64,000 bases of DNA from Kosakonia arachidis (GCF_900116535.1 NZ_FPAU01000004.1:1-64000), one strand, 5' to 3'. Shown: positions 8,457 to 17,349, counted from the stretch's first letter. Made by a program: numbers and translations. The notes: generated by a model from the sequence alone, not told the origin.

Positions 8457-8491
8457 CTATTGACATGATTGAATATTATGATATTTCTTTA

Positions 8492-8508
8492 AATGTCAGG
8501 ATGACATT
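8492..8508. promoter_or_regulatory. Short inverted repeat before 135-aa gene
   Basis: AATGTCA-GGA-TGACATT is a perfect 7-bp inverted repeat with a 3-base spacer. It lies 21 bp before the next ATG and 36 bp after the recombinase operon, so it may be an operator. Confidence 0.35.
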
Positions 8509-8529
8509 CACAACAGCAAGGATGCTACT

Positions 8530-8937
8530 ATGAATAAATTAAACAGATATTTGCCAGATCAGAAATTTTTGATACTCCTTAATCGCTTCATTCTTAGATA
8601 CGATGAATCAGACTGCAACAAAGAAAAAATCGTAAAAGATGCCTACCTTTTCTGTGTAGGATACTTTTTGAAGTATCAGCAAGACTATCAGAATCCTTAT
8701 CTGAAGGGACCAAGCAACATTATTGCAGTTTTGAGTTCAGCTTTGCTCAGTCCAAACTTCTATACAATACCTTCAACTGTCAGCCTTGAACGAGTGCTGT
8801 ATTTCTACAAGTTTATTATCGAATACATTATCTGGAATGAGTATGAAGTAGAAAGAATATTTGCTACTCAAAAACAGAGTTTTACGCCTTCACCAGAGCT
8901 TAAATCAGATGGTTTCAAAATGAAGAAAAGGGTTTAG
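8530..8937 (+). CDS. Unknown island protein, 135 aa
   Basis: A 135-aa protein, aromatic-rich and predicted helical, with no recognised domain and no clear membrane segment. The segment LERVLYFYKFIIEYIIWNEYEVE is the most distinctive. AAGGA precedes the ATG by about eight bases. It follows the recombinase module by 73 bp that include a short inverted repeat, so it may be separately regulated. It could be cargo of the recombinase module or its last member. No function can be assigned. Confidence 0.6.
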   Translation: MNKLNRYLPDQKFLILLNRFILRYDESDCNKEKIVKDAYLFCVGYFLKYQQDYQNPYLKGPSNIIAVLSSALLSPNFYTIPSTVSLERVLYFYKFIIEYIIWNEYEVERIFATQKQSFTPSPELKSDGFKMKKRV

Positions 8938-8955
8938 GATATACTTTTTATTGAG

Positions 8956-9034
8956 TATGGCGATACAATAACTATGCCATATGATCTTTACACTTAACTT
9001 AGGGCGAGTGTTCTGCAAATGGATCATATGGCAT
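8956..9034. promoter_or_regulatory. Alternative-hairpin leader with 13-bp perfect inverted repeat
   Basis: ATGCCATATGATC at 8974-8986 is perfectly inverted as GATCATATGGCAT at 9022-9034, with a 35-base loop. The middle segment can instead pair with TATGGC at 8956-8961. The two hairpins are mutually exclusive and lie 58 bases before the next start codon. This could be a transcript switch, a recombination site or an operator. Confidence 0.4.
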
Positions 9035-9091
9035 CTCAGCTTTAATGTATGATATATTTTCTTTTATCTTATGGCTTTTCAGGATGATGAA

Positions 9092-9415
9092 ATGAACGAT
9101 TTTGAGCAAAAGCTCCTTCAGAATGGATTTTCGGCGAAGGATATCCGCAAGCTTAATGAAATTCTTACCCGAGATGAGAACAAATCAGATACACTTCAGT
9201 CTCTCATTCAGGAGCTGAGCAAGCGCTTTTGGGCTGGTATAATTTCCATGCTCATTATTTTATCAGTTTTCATTTATGGTATAGCGAAAGGGCATAAAGA
9301 AAGCCTGATTTCTTATGCTATCGTCCTTATCATCGGTGCCATAATCGTTTACTTTGTCATACCAATGAATCTGGCCTGGAAAGCACACAGGTTTGCTAGT
9401 AATAGCAAAAGTTAG
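9092..9415 (+). CDS. Small inner-membrane protein, 107 aa
   Basis: A small protein with a charged N-terminal helical region (about residues 1-45) and two hydrophobic segments (about 50-68 and 75-95), ending in a short basic tail. The ATG at 9092 is preferred because AGGATGATGAA precedes it; an upstream ATG at 9071 would add seven residues but has no ribosome site. It converges with the DUF4225-type gene, their 3' ends overlapping by 4 bp. That fixed overlap hints that the two membrane proteins work as a pair, for example toxin and immunity, but this is unproven. Confidence 0.65.
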   Translation: MNDFEQKLLQNGFSAKDIRKLNEILTRDENKSDTLQSLIQELSKRFWAGIISMLIILSVFIYGIAKGHKESLISYAIVLIIGAIIVYFVIPMNLAWKAHRFASNSKS

Positions 9416-10230
9416 TTTCCATTTTGGTTGTGATTCATCTGATAGAGGTTCACACCTATAGCGCTACCTTTCCAGATTGCTGTTGCACCTTTTAGAGCCA
9501 AGTCTTGTTTGCTCATCATCTGCACCTGGCGATAGTAATCAGTAGGGAGATACTTGAATATTCTCCAAGCCTCGGGTTTCAAAGTCAGTTTGAAAATTCC
9601 GTAGTAAGATGTAGTGAGATCAACTACTTGGTAAGCAAGCAGACCCAAGCGTTTATCAAATCCAAAAAATTCAGCTACATCCTGATAAGCTTCAATCACC
9701 GGATTGGAAGGATTCGAAACTCCTCTTAACTTGTCTATGCTTTCCGCCATTGAACCTGCACCATTAGCAATCAATGCAGAACCTGCAACAACACCGATAA
9801 CATTTCCACTGAACAGTGATCCAGCAAACAAGCCTACCCCAGCCACTAGCTGAACAGTCCCAAGAACTACTCCGATGCCGTCGATGACATAGCCAATGAT
9901 CTTTTCATGGTCATGGTAAAACTTCACAGAAGACGAAACTACGGCTTCTCCTGTTCTGAGCATCCTGTCCTGAATCTTTAAGTTTTGGGCTTCTTGTTTA
10001 AGATTCTGGATACACTCCTGACACTTATCATCCGAGATAGAAGTGCGGATAGTCTGGATCTGCAAGCGGGTGAACTCCTTTATTTCATCCTGAAACCTTA
10101 CACGGACAAGCGCATCCTTGAGATGGAACTGTGAGAGGGATGAGGCAACATTGACTAAGTGATTAGCCTCAAGACTTGCCATGCTCAGAAAGTAGTTTAA
10201 TTGCCTGTTCCTGTCCCAGTAGTTATCCAT
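9412..10230 (-). CDS. DUF4225-type membrane protein
   Basis: A 272-aa protein. Residues 1-110 are helical with a CQEC motif (DDKCQECIQNL). A hydrophobic, glycine-rich hairpin at about 113-160 (GYVIDGIGVVLGTVQLVAGV, then GNVIGVVAGSALIANGAGSM) looks membrane-inserting. The C-terminal part is soluble and ends in a Lys/Asn-rich tail. The layout and the VSNPSNPVIEAYQD...GFDKRLGLLAYQ region match, from memory, DUF4225 proteins of Enterobacteriaceae, which have been suspected to be toxins. AAGGATG precedes the ATG. It is divergent from the OLD-nuclease gene across about 350 bp. Confidence 0.75.
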   Translation of the reverse strand: MDNYWDRNRQLNYFLSMASLEANHLVNVASSLSQFHLKDALVRVRFQDEIKEFTRLQIQTIRTSISDDKCQECIQNLKQEAQNLKIQDRMLRTGEAVVSSSVKFYHDHEKIIGYVIDGIGVVLGTVQLVAGVGLFAGSLFSGNVIGVVAGSALIANGAGSMAESIDKLRGVSNPSNPVIEAYQDVAEFFGFDKRLGLLAYQVVDLTTSYYGIFKLTLKPEAWRIFKYLPTDYYRQVQMMSKQDLALKGATAIWKGSAIGVNLYQMNHNQNGN

Positions 10231-10586
10231 ACAACATCCTTAAAGATATGAGTTTCTGCACTGCAAAATTTACACCTAACTTTCTCATATGATAAGAAAT
10301 TTTTCATTATCATAATCAAGCAAGGAAAATCGTTTAACTAGCTGATTTTAAATAAAATTATTATTTTAGCAATAGTTATCACTGAAACTAATTTCACAAT
10401 TATGAAAGCATTATGTGAAGAAAATGTGGTGTAAATCTGCACGAAAAATTGTAAAGTATTATGTCATGCGCGGCAGAAGGCTTGCTAACAATTATTCATA
10501 TAGATAGTTATATTTCTTCTTTTATTCTAAGTCTGCATAACCAGCGAAAGTAAGTTAATCAAAATTAAACTTTGAGGCATAAAGGA
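10231..10586. other. Divergent promoter region before the Gabija-like operon
   Basis: About 356 bp of mostly AT-rich DNA between two divergent genes. ATTTACACC at 10268-10276 is inverted as GGTGTAAAT at 10428-10436, and the flanking bases are partly shared (TGCA next to both), so the pair may bind one regulator at both promoters. A small GC-richer patch at about 10465-10490 stands out. No ORF or RNA gene is supported. Confidence 0.4.
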
Positions 10587-12713
10587 ATGTATCTTAAAAG
10601 TATCAAAATAAACAATTTCAGAAAATTTGGTAGCAAAGATAATTTAATAGGCTTTGTAAAAGCTAATTCAGGAGACAATAATGAAGCACCAGTTGCTTCA
10701 TCAACCACTTTAATAGTAGGTAAAAATAATGCAGGTAAAACTACTATAACTAAAGCGTTAGAGTTTATTGTTGATGAAGGAGATAAGTTAGTCGGCTCAT
10801 ATTTTAATTTTGATTACTTAAATGGTTTATTGAATAAGTATATTGAAGGTGACTACAGTGAAACCCCAGAATTAAGCTTTATTTTAGAGGTGATTCTTGA
10901 TAATCGTGATCAAGATTTAGCGACTAACTTTGGGGAGTTTATTACTATTAGTGACAGTGAAGATGTTAAAAAAACGCAGTCAGCTATAGTTAAAATATTT
11001 TATGAAGTTAAAGACAAGGATTTGTTTGAAGTTGATATAAAAAAAGGAATTGACTTTCTTACTCTGAAAAAAAAGGATAGAGTTTCAAAATTTAAATATT
11101 TAGTGGACAAGATATCAGAAACTCAATTCAGACGAGTAGTAAAAGGATTAAACGGTAAGGGAGAGAAAAATATTAGGCTAAAAGATATAATTGATCTTAA
11201 GGTTATATCGGCTTCAAATAATATTCATGATAAAAGGTTGCTGGCTAAATCTTTTAATAAAATAATTAGGTATATGTACGAAGTCAACGATAGAAGTTTA
11301 CAGAGTATTAATAGTTTAGTTGAAAAAAATAATAGTAGATTGACGGGTAAAATTAGAAGAAATCATCAGAAGGGGATTCAATCTGTCTTGGAAAAAATCG
11401 TCTCTGAAAACGCATTGGCTTTCTCTTTAAGAGCTGACCTTACCTTCGATAAATTAATGACCGATCTTGTCACTTATGAGTACATAGACGGTGAACATCA
11501 TGTGCCAGAAGGGCAATTCGGTTTAGGTTATACTAATCTGATAAATATACTTAGCGAAATCATTGATTTTTCATATAGATGCAAATATATGAAAAAGCAA
11601 AGTAAAGTTCAGGTTTTATGTATTGAAGAACCTGAACTTTTTATGCATCCACAAATGCAAGTCAATTTCATTCGTCATATAGAAGAAGCACTTTTTGCAA
11701 TATTAAAACTATCAAGCAGAGATTTTGCCAATTTAAAAACTCAAATTGTCATTACTACACATTCATCACATATACTGAATAGTGTGATCCAGGAGAGCTG
11801 CTCATTAGATGAAGTTAATTATACATATCCAGAAAATGGGCTTAGCAAAAATATTATAATTAAAGACTCTGATATTGCTATGGGTAAGAGTGAGAAGGAT
11901 TATTTTCAGTTTATAAAAAAACATATAAAGCATCAAGTGCCTGAATTGTTTTTTTCTGATGCTATCATATTAGTCGAAGGGATTACTGAGGAAAGACTTG
12001 TTAACTTTTTCATAGAAAAGGATGTATCTCTTAGAAGAAAAAAGATTTCAGTATTCAGAATAGATGGTGCTCACGGCAGTGTTTACATAAAATTGTTGAA
12101 TGCTCTAAGAATTCCTTCATTAATCATTACTGATATTGATTTCCAAAGAGAAAAGGAATCTTTATATAAAGAAGTTGAAGTGCAAGAGAATAAGAAAATT
12201 AAAATCCCTCTCTATCCGCAACTTGACAAAATTGATGAAACTACACTCACAACTAATAAAACGCTCACTTTCATTCATGGAAGTTCAAAAGTAAATACCT
12301 TCAATGAATATTTCATAAAAGAAAATGTAAGGGTTTCATATCAAATTGAACCTGTTGAGCTTTACGCTTCAGGGACCCTGTTAAGTAAATGTTATGCTAC
12401 TAGTTTTGAAGAGGCACTAATTTTAGAGAATTATAGTAATCCTCTTTTTAAAGAAATTTTAAAAACAGTAATTCCTTCTGTTATGGATGAATTGCTTGGT
12501 GGGGATAATGTAGATGAAAATGTTTTATTCAAAAATTCTTACAGGTTACAAAAGAATTTATCCGAAAGTAAAAGTAAATTTAGTAACTCAATTATATACT
12601 CATTGGTTAACTCGGCAGAAAGTTCGGAACATCAATTATTAATCCCTAAGTATATTAAAGAAGGAATTGATTGGCTTTCAAATTACAAGTTCGCTGACGA
12701 GGTTGAATTATGA
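10587..12713 (+). CDS. gajA: OLD-family ATP-dependent nuclease, GajA-like (Gabija defence)
   Basis: A 708-aa ABC-type ATPase fused to a TOPRIM nuclease. Visible motifs are Walker A (GKNNAGKT, residues 45-52), the OLD signature region GLGYTNLI, Walker B (IEEPE, 346-350) and the H-loop (VITTHSSHIL). The TOPRIM acidic residues are also present: Glu464 in LVEGITEER and the DxD pair Asp516/Asp518. Class 2 OLD proteins encoded next to a UvrD-like helicase form Gabija, which nicks or degrades phage DNA when nucleotide pools drop. The ATG at 10587 has GAGG at a 9-base spacing; the TTG at 10572 is less likely. It overlaps the helicase gene by 4 bp. Confidence 0.85.
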   Translation: MYLKSIKINNFRKFGSKDNLIGFVKANSGDNNEAPVASSTTLIVGKNNAGKTTITKALEFIVDEGDKLVGSYFNFDYLNGLLNKYIEGDYSETPELSFILEVILDNRDQDLATNFGEFITISDSEDVKKTQSAIVKIFYEVKDKDLFEVDIKKGIDFLTLKKKDRVSKFKYLVDKISETQFRRVVKGLNGKGEKNIRLKDIIDLKVISASNNIHDKRLLAKSFNKIIRYMYEVNDRSLQSINSLVEKNNSRLTGKIRRNHQKGIQSVLEKIVSENALAFSLRADLTFDKLMTDLVTYEYIDGEHHVPEGQFGLGYTNLINILSEIIDFSYRCKYMKKQSKVQVLCIEEPELFMHPQMQVNFIRHIEEALFAILKLSSRDFANLKTQIVITTHSSHILNSVIQESCSLDEVNYTYPENGLSKNIIIKDSDIAMGKSEKDYFQFIKKHIKHQVPELFFSDAIILVEGITEERLVNFFIEKDVSLRRKKISVFRIDGAHGSVYIKLLNALRIPSLIITDIDFQREKESLYKEVEVQENKKIKIPLYPQLDKIDETTLTTNKTLTFIHGSSKVNTFNEYFIKENVRVSYQIEPVELYASGTLLSKCYATSFEEALILENYSNPLFKEILKTVIPSVMDELLGGDNVDENVLFKNSYRLQKNLSESKSKFSNSIIYSLVNSAESSEHQLLIPKYIKEGIDWLSNYKFADEVEL

Positions 12714-14764
12714 TGTATGAAGAATCTCAGGATGTACTTATAGAAGAAGTCAAGGTCTTTGATACCTTGCTTGGATATGTTAATGGCAAGAAGCCATTTT
12801 ATTTCCTCTCCGGTGCTGGTAGTGGCAAGACTCATGCTTTGATAAGTTTAATAAAAAAAATAATGCAAGATAAAAAATCGCAATTAGCATCATCGAGTCA
12901 GAAAATATTATGTATAACATATACTAATAATGCTAAAGATGAAGTTATCAGCAGGCTGGGTGAAAATGATTTAGTTTATGTGTCTACAATTCATAATTTT
13001 TTATGGGACATGATTCAACATCATATGGATGCTCTTATTGTAATTCATGTTGCATATTTGACTGATTTAATAAAGAAAAATGAAAATGAGTTATTTTATG
13101 ATGAGAGTGACAAGCCTGCATATCAAGTTTATAGGGGATTGAATCAAGCTGAAATAGAAGCACTCACATACTTTATTTCGGAAGATAACGAATCTTACTA
13201 TAAAATGAAAGAACTTAACGCAGGGGATTTTTGGCAACTATTAAATGATGAACTTGGCGAAGATTTTGGTAAGAAATTAAAAACAAACAAATCTCACGTG
13301 CTCAAAATATTTTCATGTATCAGAAGGATCTATAACTATAAAAATTGTTTAAAAAACATCGCTGATGGCGTTAGAGGTTATGACTTTATAGAATACAATA
13401 TAAGAAATGCAGAATGTCTTTATAAGAATAGAATTGGTCATGATACACTCTTACTTTATGCATATAAATTAATGGAAAACTATCCTTACTTTGCAAATAT
13501 TCTTATTGACAAGTTTCCGTATACCTTTATCGATGAATATCAAGATACACATGATAATGTCGTGGCTTTTTTCAAATTAATTACAGAACGTGTGAGGTCA
13601 AGTGATTCTCAATATTTAATTGGCTTATTTGGAGATCCATCCCAAGAGATCTACAGTTCAGGTGGTCGAACTTCGTTTTTGACCTTCGATGAAGTTCATA
13701 AAAACATCAATAGAAGATCGCATGATCAAATTATTGATTGTATAAATAAAATCAGAGGGGGACATCAGCCTATAAAGCAAGTTTCTATTTTTAGAAATAA
13801 AGATCTTGGCAGTGTTAGATGTTATATTTATCCGATGTCAAAATGTAATAAATTAGACATTGAAGAAATAATTGATTCTTATCGGTCCGAATGGGATGTA
13901 AGTTTATCTAACCAAATGGCTTGTCTTGTATCAAAAAATGAGATGCTTGCCGAAGTTTGTAATTTCTCAAACTTATATAGGAAAGTGAATGATTTGTTTG
14001 TTGCAGATAACAAAAACAATTATAAAAAAGTCAATGATGAATTTGTTGTGAACAATATTGATAAATTTGGTTCTTTTGCTTCCATTATGTATGCTTATTG
14101 TAAGCCTGCTTACTTGTTAAAATTAAAAAGCGATGCTCCTATAATTGAATTGTTTCCAAAGCTTCATTTGCAAGAATGCACAGTTAAAGATATTGGGATA
14201 GCAGTGCGTAAGTTGAATGCATTGAGTTATCGCAGCTTGGAAGATTATTTCGTCAGCCTATATGAATTGTTTAACACCACCAAAAATAAGAGAGTTAAAT
14301 CTTTAATTAAGTCTCTTTTACCAATCGAGTTTGATAGTGAAGACGTTTGGAAAGAAAAATTAGTTACATACTGTGGTTTGAGAAAAGTGAAGTTTGATGA
14401 CGCAGTATTTCAGAATTTTTTAAAGGTTGACTTTGATGAGATGATTCATTGGATGAGATACATCAATTCTAATAAAACCGATAGTCCAGTAAATGTCATG
14501 ACATGTCACTCGTCTAAGGGACTTGAGTATGAAAATGTAATTGTATTTTTAAACGATAATATGAACAGAAAGCATACGTATTTCTCCAGTCTTCTAAATT
14601 CGGATTTGAACGTAGAGTTGTCTCCTGACTTAGAAGAAGTTAGAAGGCTCTTATATGTGTCAACATCAAGAGCTATAAAAAATCTTCGAGTTGTGCTTTT
14701 TTCTGATAATGGACTTGAGAAGGGTAGCATTCAGAAAATTTTTGATGATTGTGTGTTTTTTTAG
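12710..14764 (+). CDS. gajB: UvrD/Rep-like SF1A helicase, GajB-like (Gabija defence)
   Basis: A 684-aa superfamily 1A helicase. Visible motifs are Walker A GAGSGKT (35-41), motif Ia-like TYTNNAKDEV, motif II DEYQD (275-279), motif III GLFGDPSQEIY, motif V-like CHSSKGLEYENVIV and motif VI-like RLLYVSTSRA. It starts inside the nuclease stop codon (ATGA), a translational coupling typical of Gabija pairs. As remembered, well-studied GajB proteins are near 500 aa, so the long middle region (about 330-580) is larger than usual. In Gabija the helicase is activated by DNA ends and helps turn on GajA. Confidence 0.83.
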   Translation: MMYEESQDVLIEEVKVFDTLLGYVNGKKPFYFLSGAGSGKTHALISLIKKIMQDKKSQLASSSQKILCITYTNNAKDEVISRLGENDLVYVSTIHNFLWDMIQHHMDALIVIHVAYLTDLIKKNENELFYDESDKPAYQVYRGLNQAEIEALTYFISEDNESYYKMKELNAGDFWQLLNDELGEDFGKKLKTNKSHVLKIFSCIRRIYNYKNCLKNIADGVRGYDFIEYNIRNAECLYKNRIGHDTLLLYAYKLMENYPYFANILIDKFPYTFIDEYQDTHDNVVAFFKLITERVRSSDSQYLIGLFGDPSQEIYSSGGRTSFLTFDEVHKNINRRSHDQIIDCINKIRGGHQPIKQVSIFRNKDLGSVRCYIYPMSKCNKLDIEEIIDSYRSEWDVSLSNQMACLVSKNEMLAEVCNFSNLYRKVNDLFVADNKNNYKKVNDEFVVNNIDKFGSFASIMYAYCKPAYLLKLKSDAPIIELFPKLHLQECTVKDIGIAVRKLNALSYRSLEDYFVSLYELFNTTKNKRVKSLIKSLLPIEFDSEDVWKEKLVTYCGLRKVKFDDAVFQNFLKVDFDEMIHWMRYINSNKTDSPVNVMTCHSSKGLEYENVIVFLNDNMNRKHTYFSSLLNSDLNVELSPDLEEVRRLLYVSTSRAIKNLRVVLFSDNGLEKGSIQKIFDDCVFF

Positions 14765-14779
14765 TTAGTTTTATTTATA

Positions 14780-14813
14780 AAATGGAAGCGATAAAGGATT
14801 ATCACTTCCATTT
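14780..14813. terminator. Bidirectional terminator-like hairpin
   Basis: AAATGGAAG (14780-14788) pairs with CTTCCATTT (14805-14813), and GATAA/TTATC extends the stem inside. A-rich and T-rich flanks fit termination of both convergent transcripts. Confidence 0.6.
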
Positions 14814-14825
14814 ATTTTGAAGTGT

Positions 14826-15455
14826 TTATTTATTAATTGTTTTATCGAAGATATGCATCCAGCGCTTAAGTTGCATTTCCGTATCCCGGATGCCTTCTTG
14901 TGAGTTAAAGTCACCCTTTTGGGGAAAGAACATTACTCTCCATTCTGGATACTGAACATCGTCCACTGCGATGTAAAAGCCCGATTCTCTGAAATCATGA
15001 GTGCGGTCGAGTTCTTTGTTGATACCAGCCCGTTCTCTCGTAGTAGATAAATTGTATCGCCACTCTTTGATTGCTGAGAACGGATAGGTCTTTTGTTTGT
15101 TCTCTTCCTTGAGATGGATAAGTCCTCTTTGCTGGTCGAGCTTCATAAAAGTGGAACCAAACTCATGACTCCACATACCGTCTTGCTCGCCAAAATGGTC
15201 TCTGGTGCTGGCATTCCACTTTTTGATGCGGAATTTTTTATAAGCAAACATCAAGAGCATGATGCTTGCGAAAATCCATACGACTGCAAGCTGGACCAAC
15301 CCCTGAATTCCAGAGAAATAGAAAATGACAATCGGAAGTGCAATTGCAATCCATACCCGTTTCATCATAAGGAAGTTGGGCTGTTTTACTTCAGTTGTTG
15401 CTGTCATAGGTTCGTCCAAGGTTAGTTTCTCTGAATCGAAGGCGCACGTATGCAT
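14826..15455 (-). CDS. Membrane-anchored protein (possibly DUF4755)
   Basis: A protein of up to 209 aa with two adjacent hydrophobic segments (about residues 32-50 and 52-70) near the N-terminus. A cytoplasmic domain of about 135 residues follows, with FMKLDQQRGLIHL, AIKEWRYN and EWRVMFFP segments. From memory it resembles DUF4755 proteins found next to mobilization genes; the function is unknown. The first ATG (15455) and an internal one (15407) are both possible; neither has a strong ribosome site. It is transcribed in the same direction as the relaxase, 248 bp downstream of it, so it may belong to the transfer region. Confidence 0.65.
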   Translation of the reverse strand: MHTCAFDSEKLTLDEPMTATTEVKQPNFLMMKRVWIAIALPIVIFYFSGIQGLVQLAVVWIFASIMLLMFAYKKFRIKKWNASTRDHFGEQDGMWSHEFGSTFMKLDQQRGLIHLKEENKQKTYPFSAIKEWRYNLSTTRERAGINKELDRTHDFRESGFYIAVDDVQYPEWRVMFFPQKGDFNSQEGIRDTEMQLKRWMHIFDKTINK

Positions 15456-15546
15456 CAGCTTATTCTGCTGATAAATCAGTGTGCTATGTGGTTTCGTTTG
15501 AAGTTACATTACGGCTAGGAAACAGGGTCTAGCAAATCATTTATAC

Positions 15547-15620
15547 CGATCGATCGCTTTCTTTTGATAGTCAATGACTATCATGAATAGATAATTGATC
15601 AGTAATAACGATCGATCGTT
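15547..15620. promoter_or_regulatory. Cluster of palindromes and five GATC sites
   Basis: The region holds CGATCGATCG (15547-15556), the inverted repeat TGATAGTC-AAT-GACTATCA (15565-15583), and the 14-bp palindrome AACGATCGATCGTT (15607-15620). Five GATC sites lie within 70 bp. It is the promoter side of the downstream membrane-protein gene and follows the relaxase gene. A methylation-sensitive operator or a transfer-related site is possible. Confidence 0.45.
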
Positions 15621-15703
15621 TTTATCTATCAATCTGATTTGAAATGAAAATATTTGTTGTGTTTGGCTTAGGGAATGATTTTAACTATCTGAAAACTAGC
15701 CGT

Positions 15704-16810
15704 TTAAAGAGGTTTAAATTGCGGTTTTCTAGCCGAGTCTTGAGAATTTACCTCAGAAATCTCTGGTGCTTCAGAGTTGCTGGTTCGTATTACGGTCAAG
15801 ATGAAGTTTCTTTTGAGAGGGTTGAGAATCGTTGAGCCAACAGCTTTTAAACTGGCAACAAGCTCCTCAAGGTAAGGTATCCATTGCAACCAGCGAGATC
15901 GGATATGTTCTCTGGAATTTGCCGTAAGGGGTGTTGGTATAGCTGTGGGAGGAACTTCAATGGGATTCGAAACGTTTTCATTGTCGGCAATCGATTCAGG
16001 AGCAACAGCCTCTATTGGTTGAGTGACGGTGATTCGTTTACTCATGTTTGACCAACTGTATGCCTTACCGAGCTGTGATGCCTTAAAAGCGACTCCCTGA
16101 TGCTCAAATGAAAAACCGTTCATCTTGCCAGTTGATGCGATGTTTGCTGTCGCTGATATGTTTTGCTTTTGTAACTCATTTATGAAGTCTTCGATTGTGA
16201 TGGTATCGAAGAAGATAAGGATCGCATCTATAGCTTCCTGTATCACTTTTCTAGAAGGTTTCTCTCCGATCCTATCTTGCATCATCTTTTCGTTACGAGT
16301 GAGCTTCCTTTGCTTCTTGCGTGGTTTAGCAGGAGAGGGACCTTTCGTTCGAGTGAGTTTGTGGTCTTGCTCAAGATCTTGGATCACACGGGTGCTTATC
16401 AGGTTTTCGTTCTTACCCAAGTAAAGTTGGCCATCTACTAAAACGTTTATACGGGAAGCAATGATGTGTATGTGCTGACCAGCTTCATCATTGTGTAGGA
16501 CATAACAACGAAGGTGAGTGTCACAGAAGCCCATTCTCTTCATGTAGTCGTCAGCGATGTTCTTCCATTGTTGATTTGTGAGTGATTCACCGACTGGGAG
16601 ACGAAGGGAGTTATGCCAAACTGGTTTAGTAACATCCTCTCTTAGCTTCTGAGTGTTCGCGAACTCAGCGATCAGCTCGTCTACAGTGATGCCCACAAGA
16701 TTGCCACCAATCACTACTGGTGTAGTCTTGTGATGAGGAGCAGGGGCAAGCGCATACGAGATGACTCCTCGGAAGTTTTTACCCCTTTTTATTTTATTCA
16801 TACCCTTCAT
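15704..16810 (-). CDS. MOBP-type relaxase
   Basis: A 368-aa relaxase (mobilization nuclease, VirD2/MobA family). The N-terminal nuclease domain shows the candidate catalytic Tyr19 (FRGVISYAL) and the metal-binding histidines of motif III, His106, His113 and His115 (HNDEAGQHIHIIASR). A conserved MNGFSFEYQGVAFKAS-like block follows at about residue 225. It nicks oriT and pilots the strand through a conjugation channel supplied by a helper. It starts 9 bp after the MobC-like gene stop. The C-terminus is short and low in conserved features compared with longer homologues. No type IV secretion genes are present, so the island is mobilizable, not self-transmissible. Confidence 0.88.
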   Translation of the reverse strand: MKGMNKIKRGKNFRGVISYALAPAPHHKTTPVVIGGNLVGITVDELIAEFANTQKLREDVTKPVWHNSLRLPVGESLTNQQWKNIADDYMKRMGFCDTHLRCYVLHNDEAGQHIHIIASRINVLVDGQLYLGKNENLISTRVIQDLEQDHKLTRTKGPSPAKPRKKQRKLTRNEKMMQDRIGEKPSRKVIQEAIDAILIFFDTITIEDFINELQKQNISATANIASTGKMNGFSFEHQGVAFKASQLGKAYSWSNMSKRITVTQPIEAVAPESIADNENVSNPIEVPPTAIPTPLTANSREHIRSRWLQWIPYLEELVASLKAVGSTILNPLKRNFILTVIRTSNSEAPEISEVNSQDSARKPQFKPL

Positions 16811-16819
16811 CTTGGATGA

Positions 16820-17212
16820 TCACTTTTCAAGTGTCAGCAGAGCATCTCTTACATGCGACAGTTTCAATTTTAAAGTGCTTACTTCCTGCGATAGTGGCTG
16901 AGCATCTTCGCCTCTGCGAAGCAGGAACGAAGTAAGATCATTCAGTTTCTGTAGGGAATCAGTAAGCTCCTGCCAGGCTTCTTTGTTGATTTCGGGAACA
17001 GAAGGGGGTAGTTGCTGAAGAGCTGAGGATCTAAGCCAACAGCTCCTGCTTAGCTGTCCTCTGAACTGGTTTACTTTGCTCAGCTCGACTTCGTTTAATC
17101 TGACTGTTACTGAGTGTTTGCGAAGACGATTAGGGGGTAATTTTTTAACGGCAGGATCATTAGTAAATGTAGAAGGAAAATCATCGTCGAATATAATATT
17201 ATTTTTTTTCAT
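16820..17212 (-). CDS. MobC-like relaxosome accessory protein
   Basis: A 130-aa basic protein. Residues 30-65 (RKHSVTVRLNEVELSKVNQF) have the beta-strand plus helix pattern of ribbon-helix-helix mobilization proteins, followed by a helical C-terminus. Such proteins bind oriT and help the relaxase to open the DNA. AAGGAG lies 6 bases before the ATG. The relaxase gene follows after 9 bp, so the two form an operon. The oriT-like hairpin at 17350-17388 lies upstream, as expected. Confidence 0.78.
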   Translation of the reverse strand: MKKNNIIFDDDFPSTFTNDPAVKKLPPNRLRKHSVTVRLNEVELSKVNQFRGQLSRSCWLRSSALQQLPPSVPEINKEAWQELTDSLQKLNDLTSFLLRRGEDAQPLSQEVSTLKLKLSHVRDALLTLEK

Positions 17213-17349
17213 ATCAACTCCTTTTGATATTTAGGTTTAATAGCAAATCCATATGCTATCTATAATAAATACCATAAAGATCAATCGCGTCAATGTGTTG
17301 GGATTGAGGATTTTGCTTTGATCTTTCTTTTTCAACCAAAGGGCAGAAA

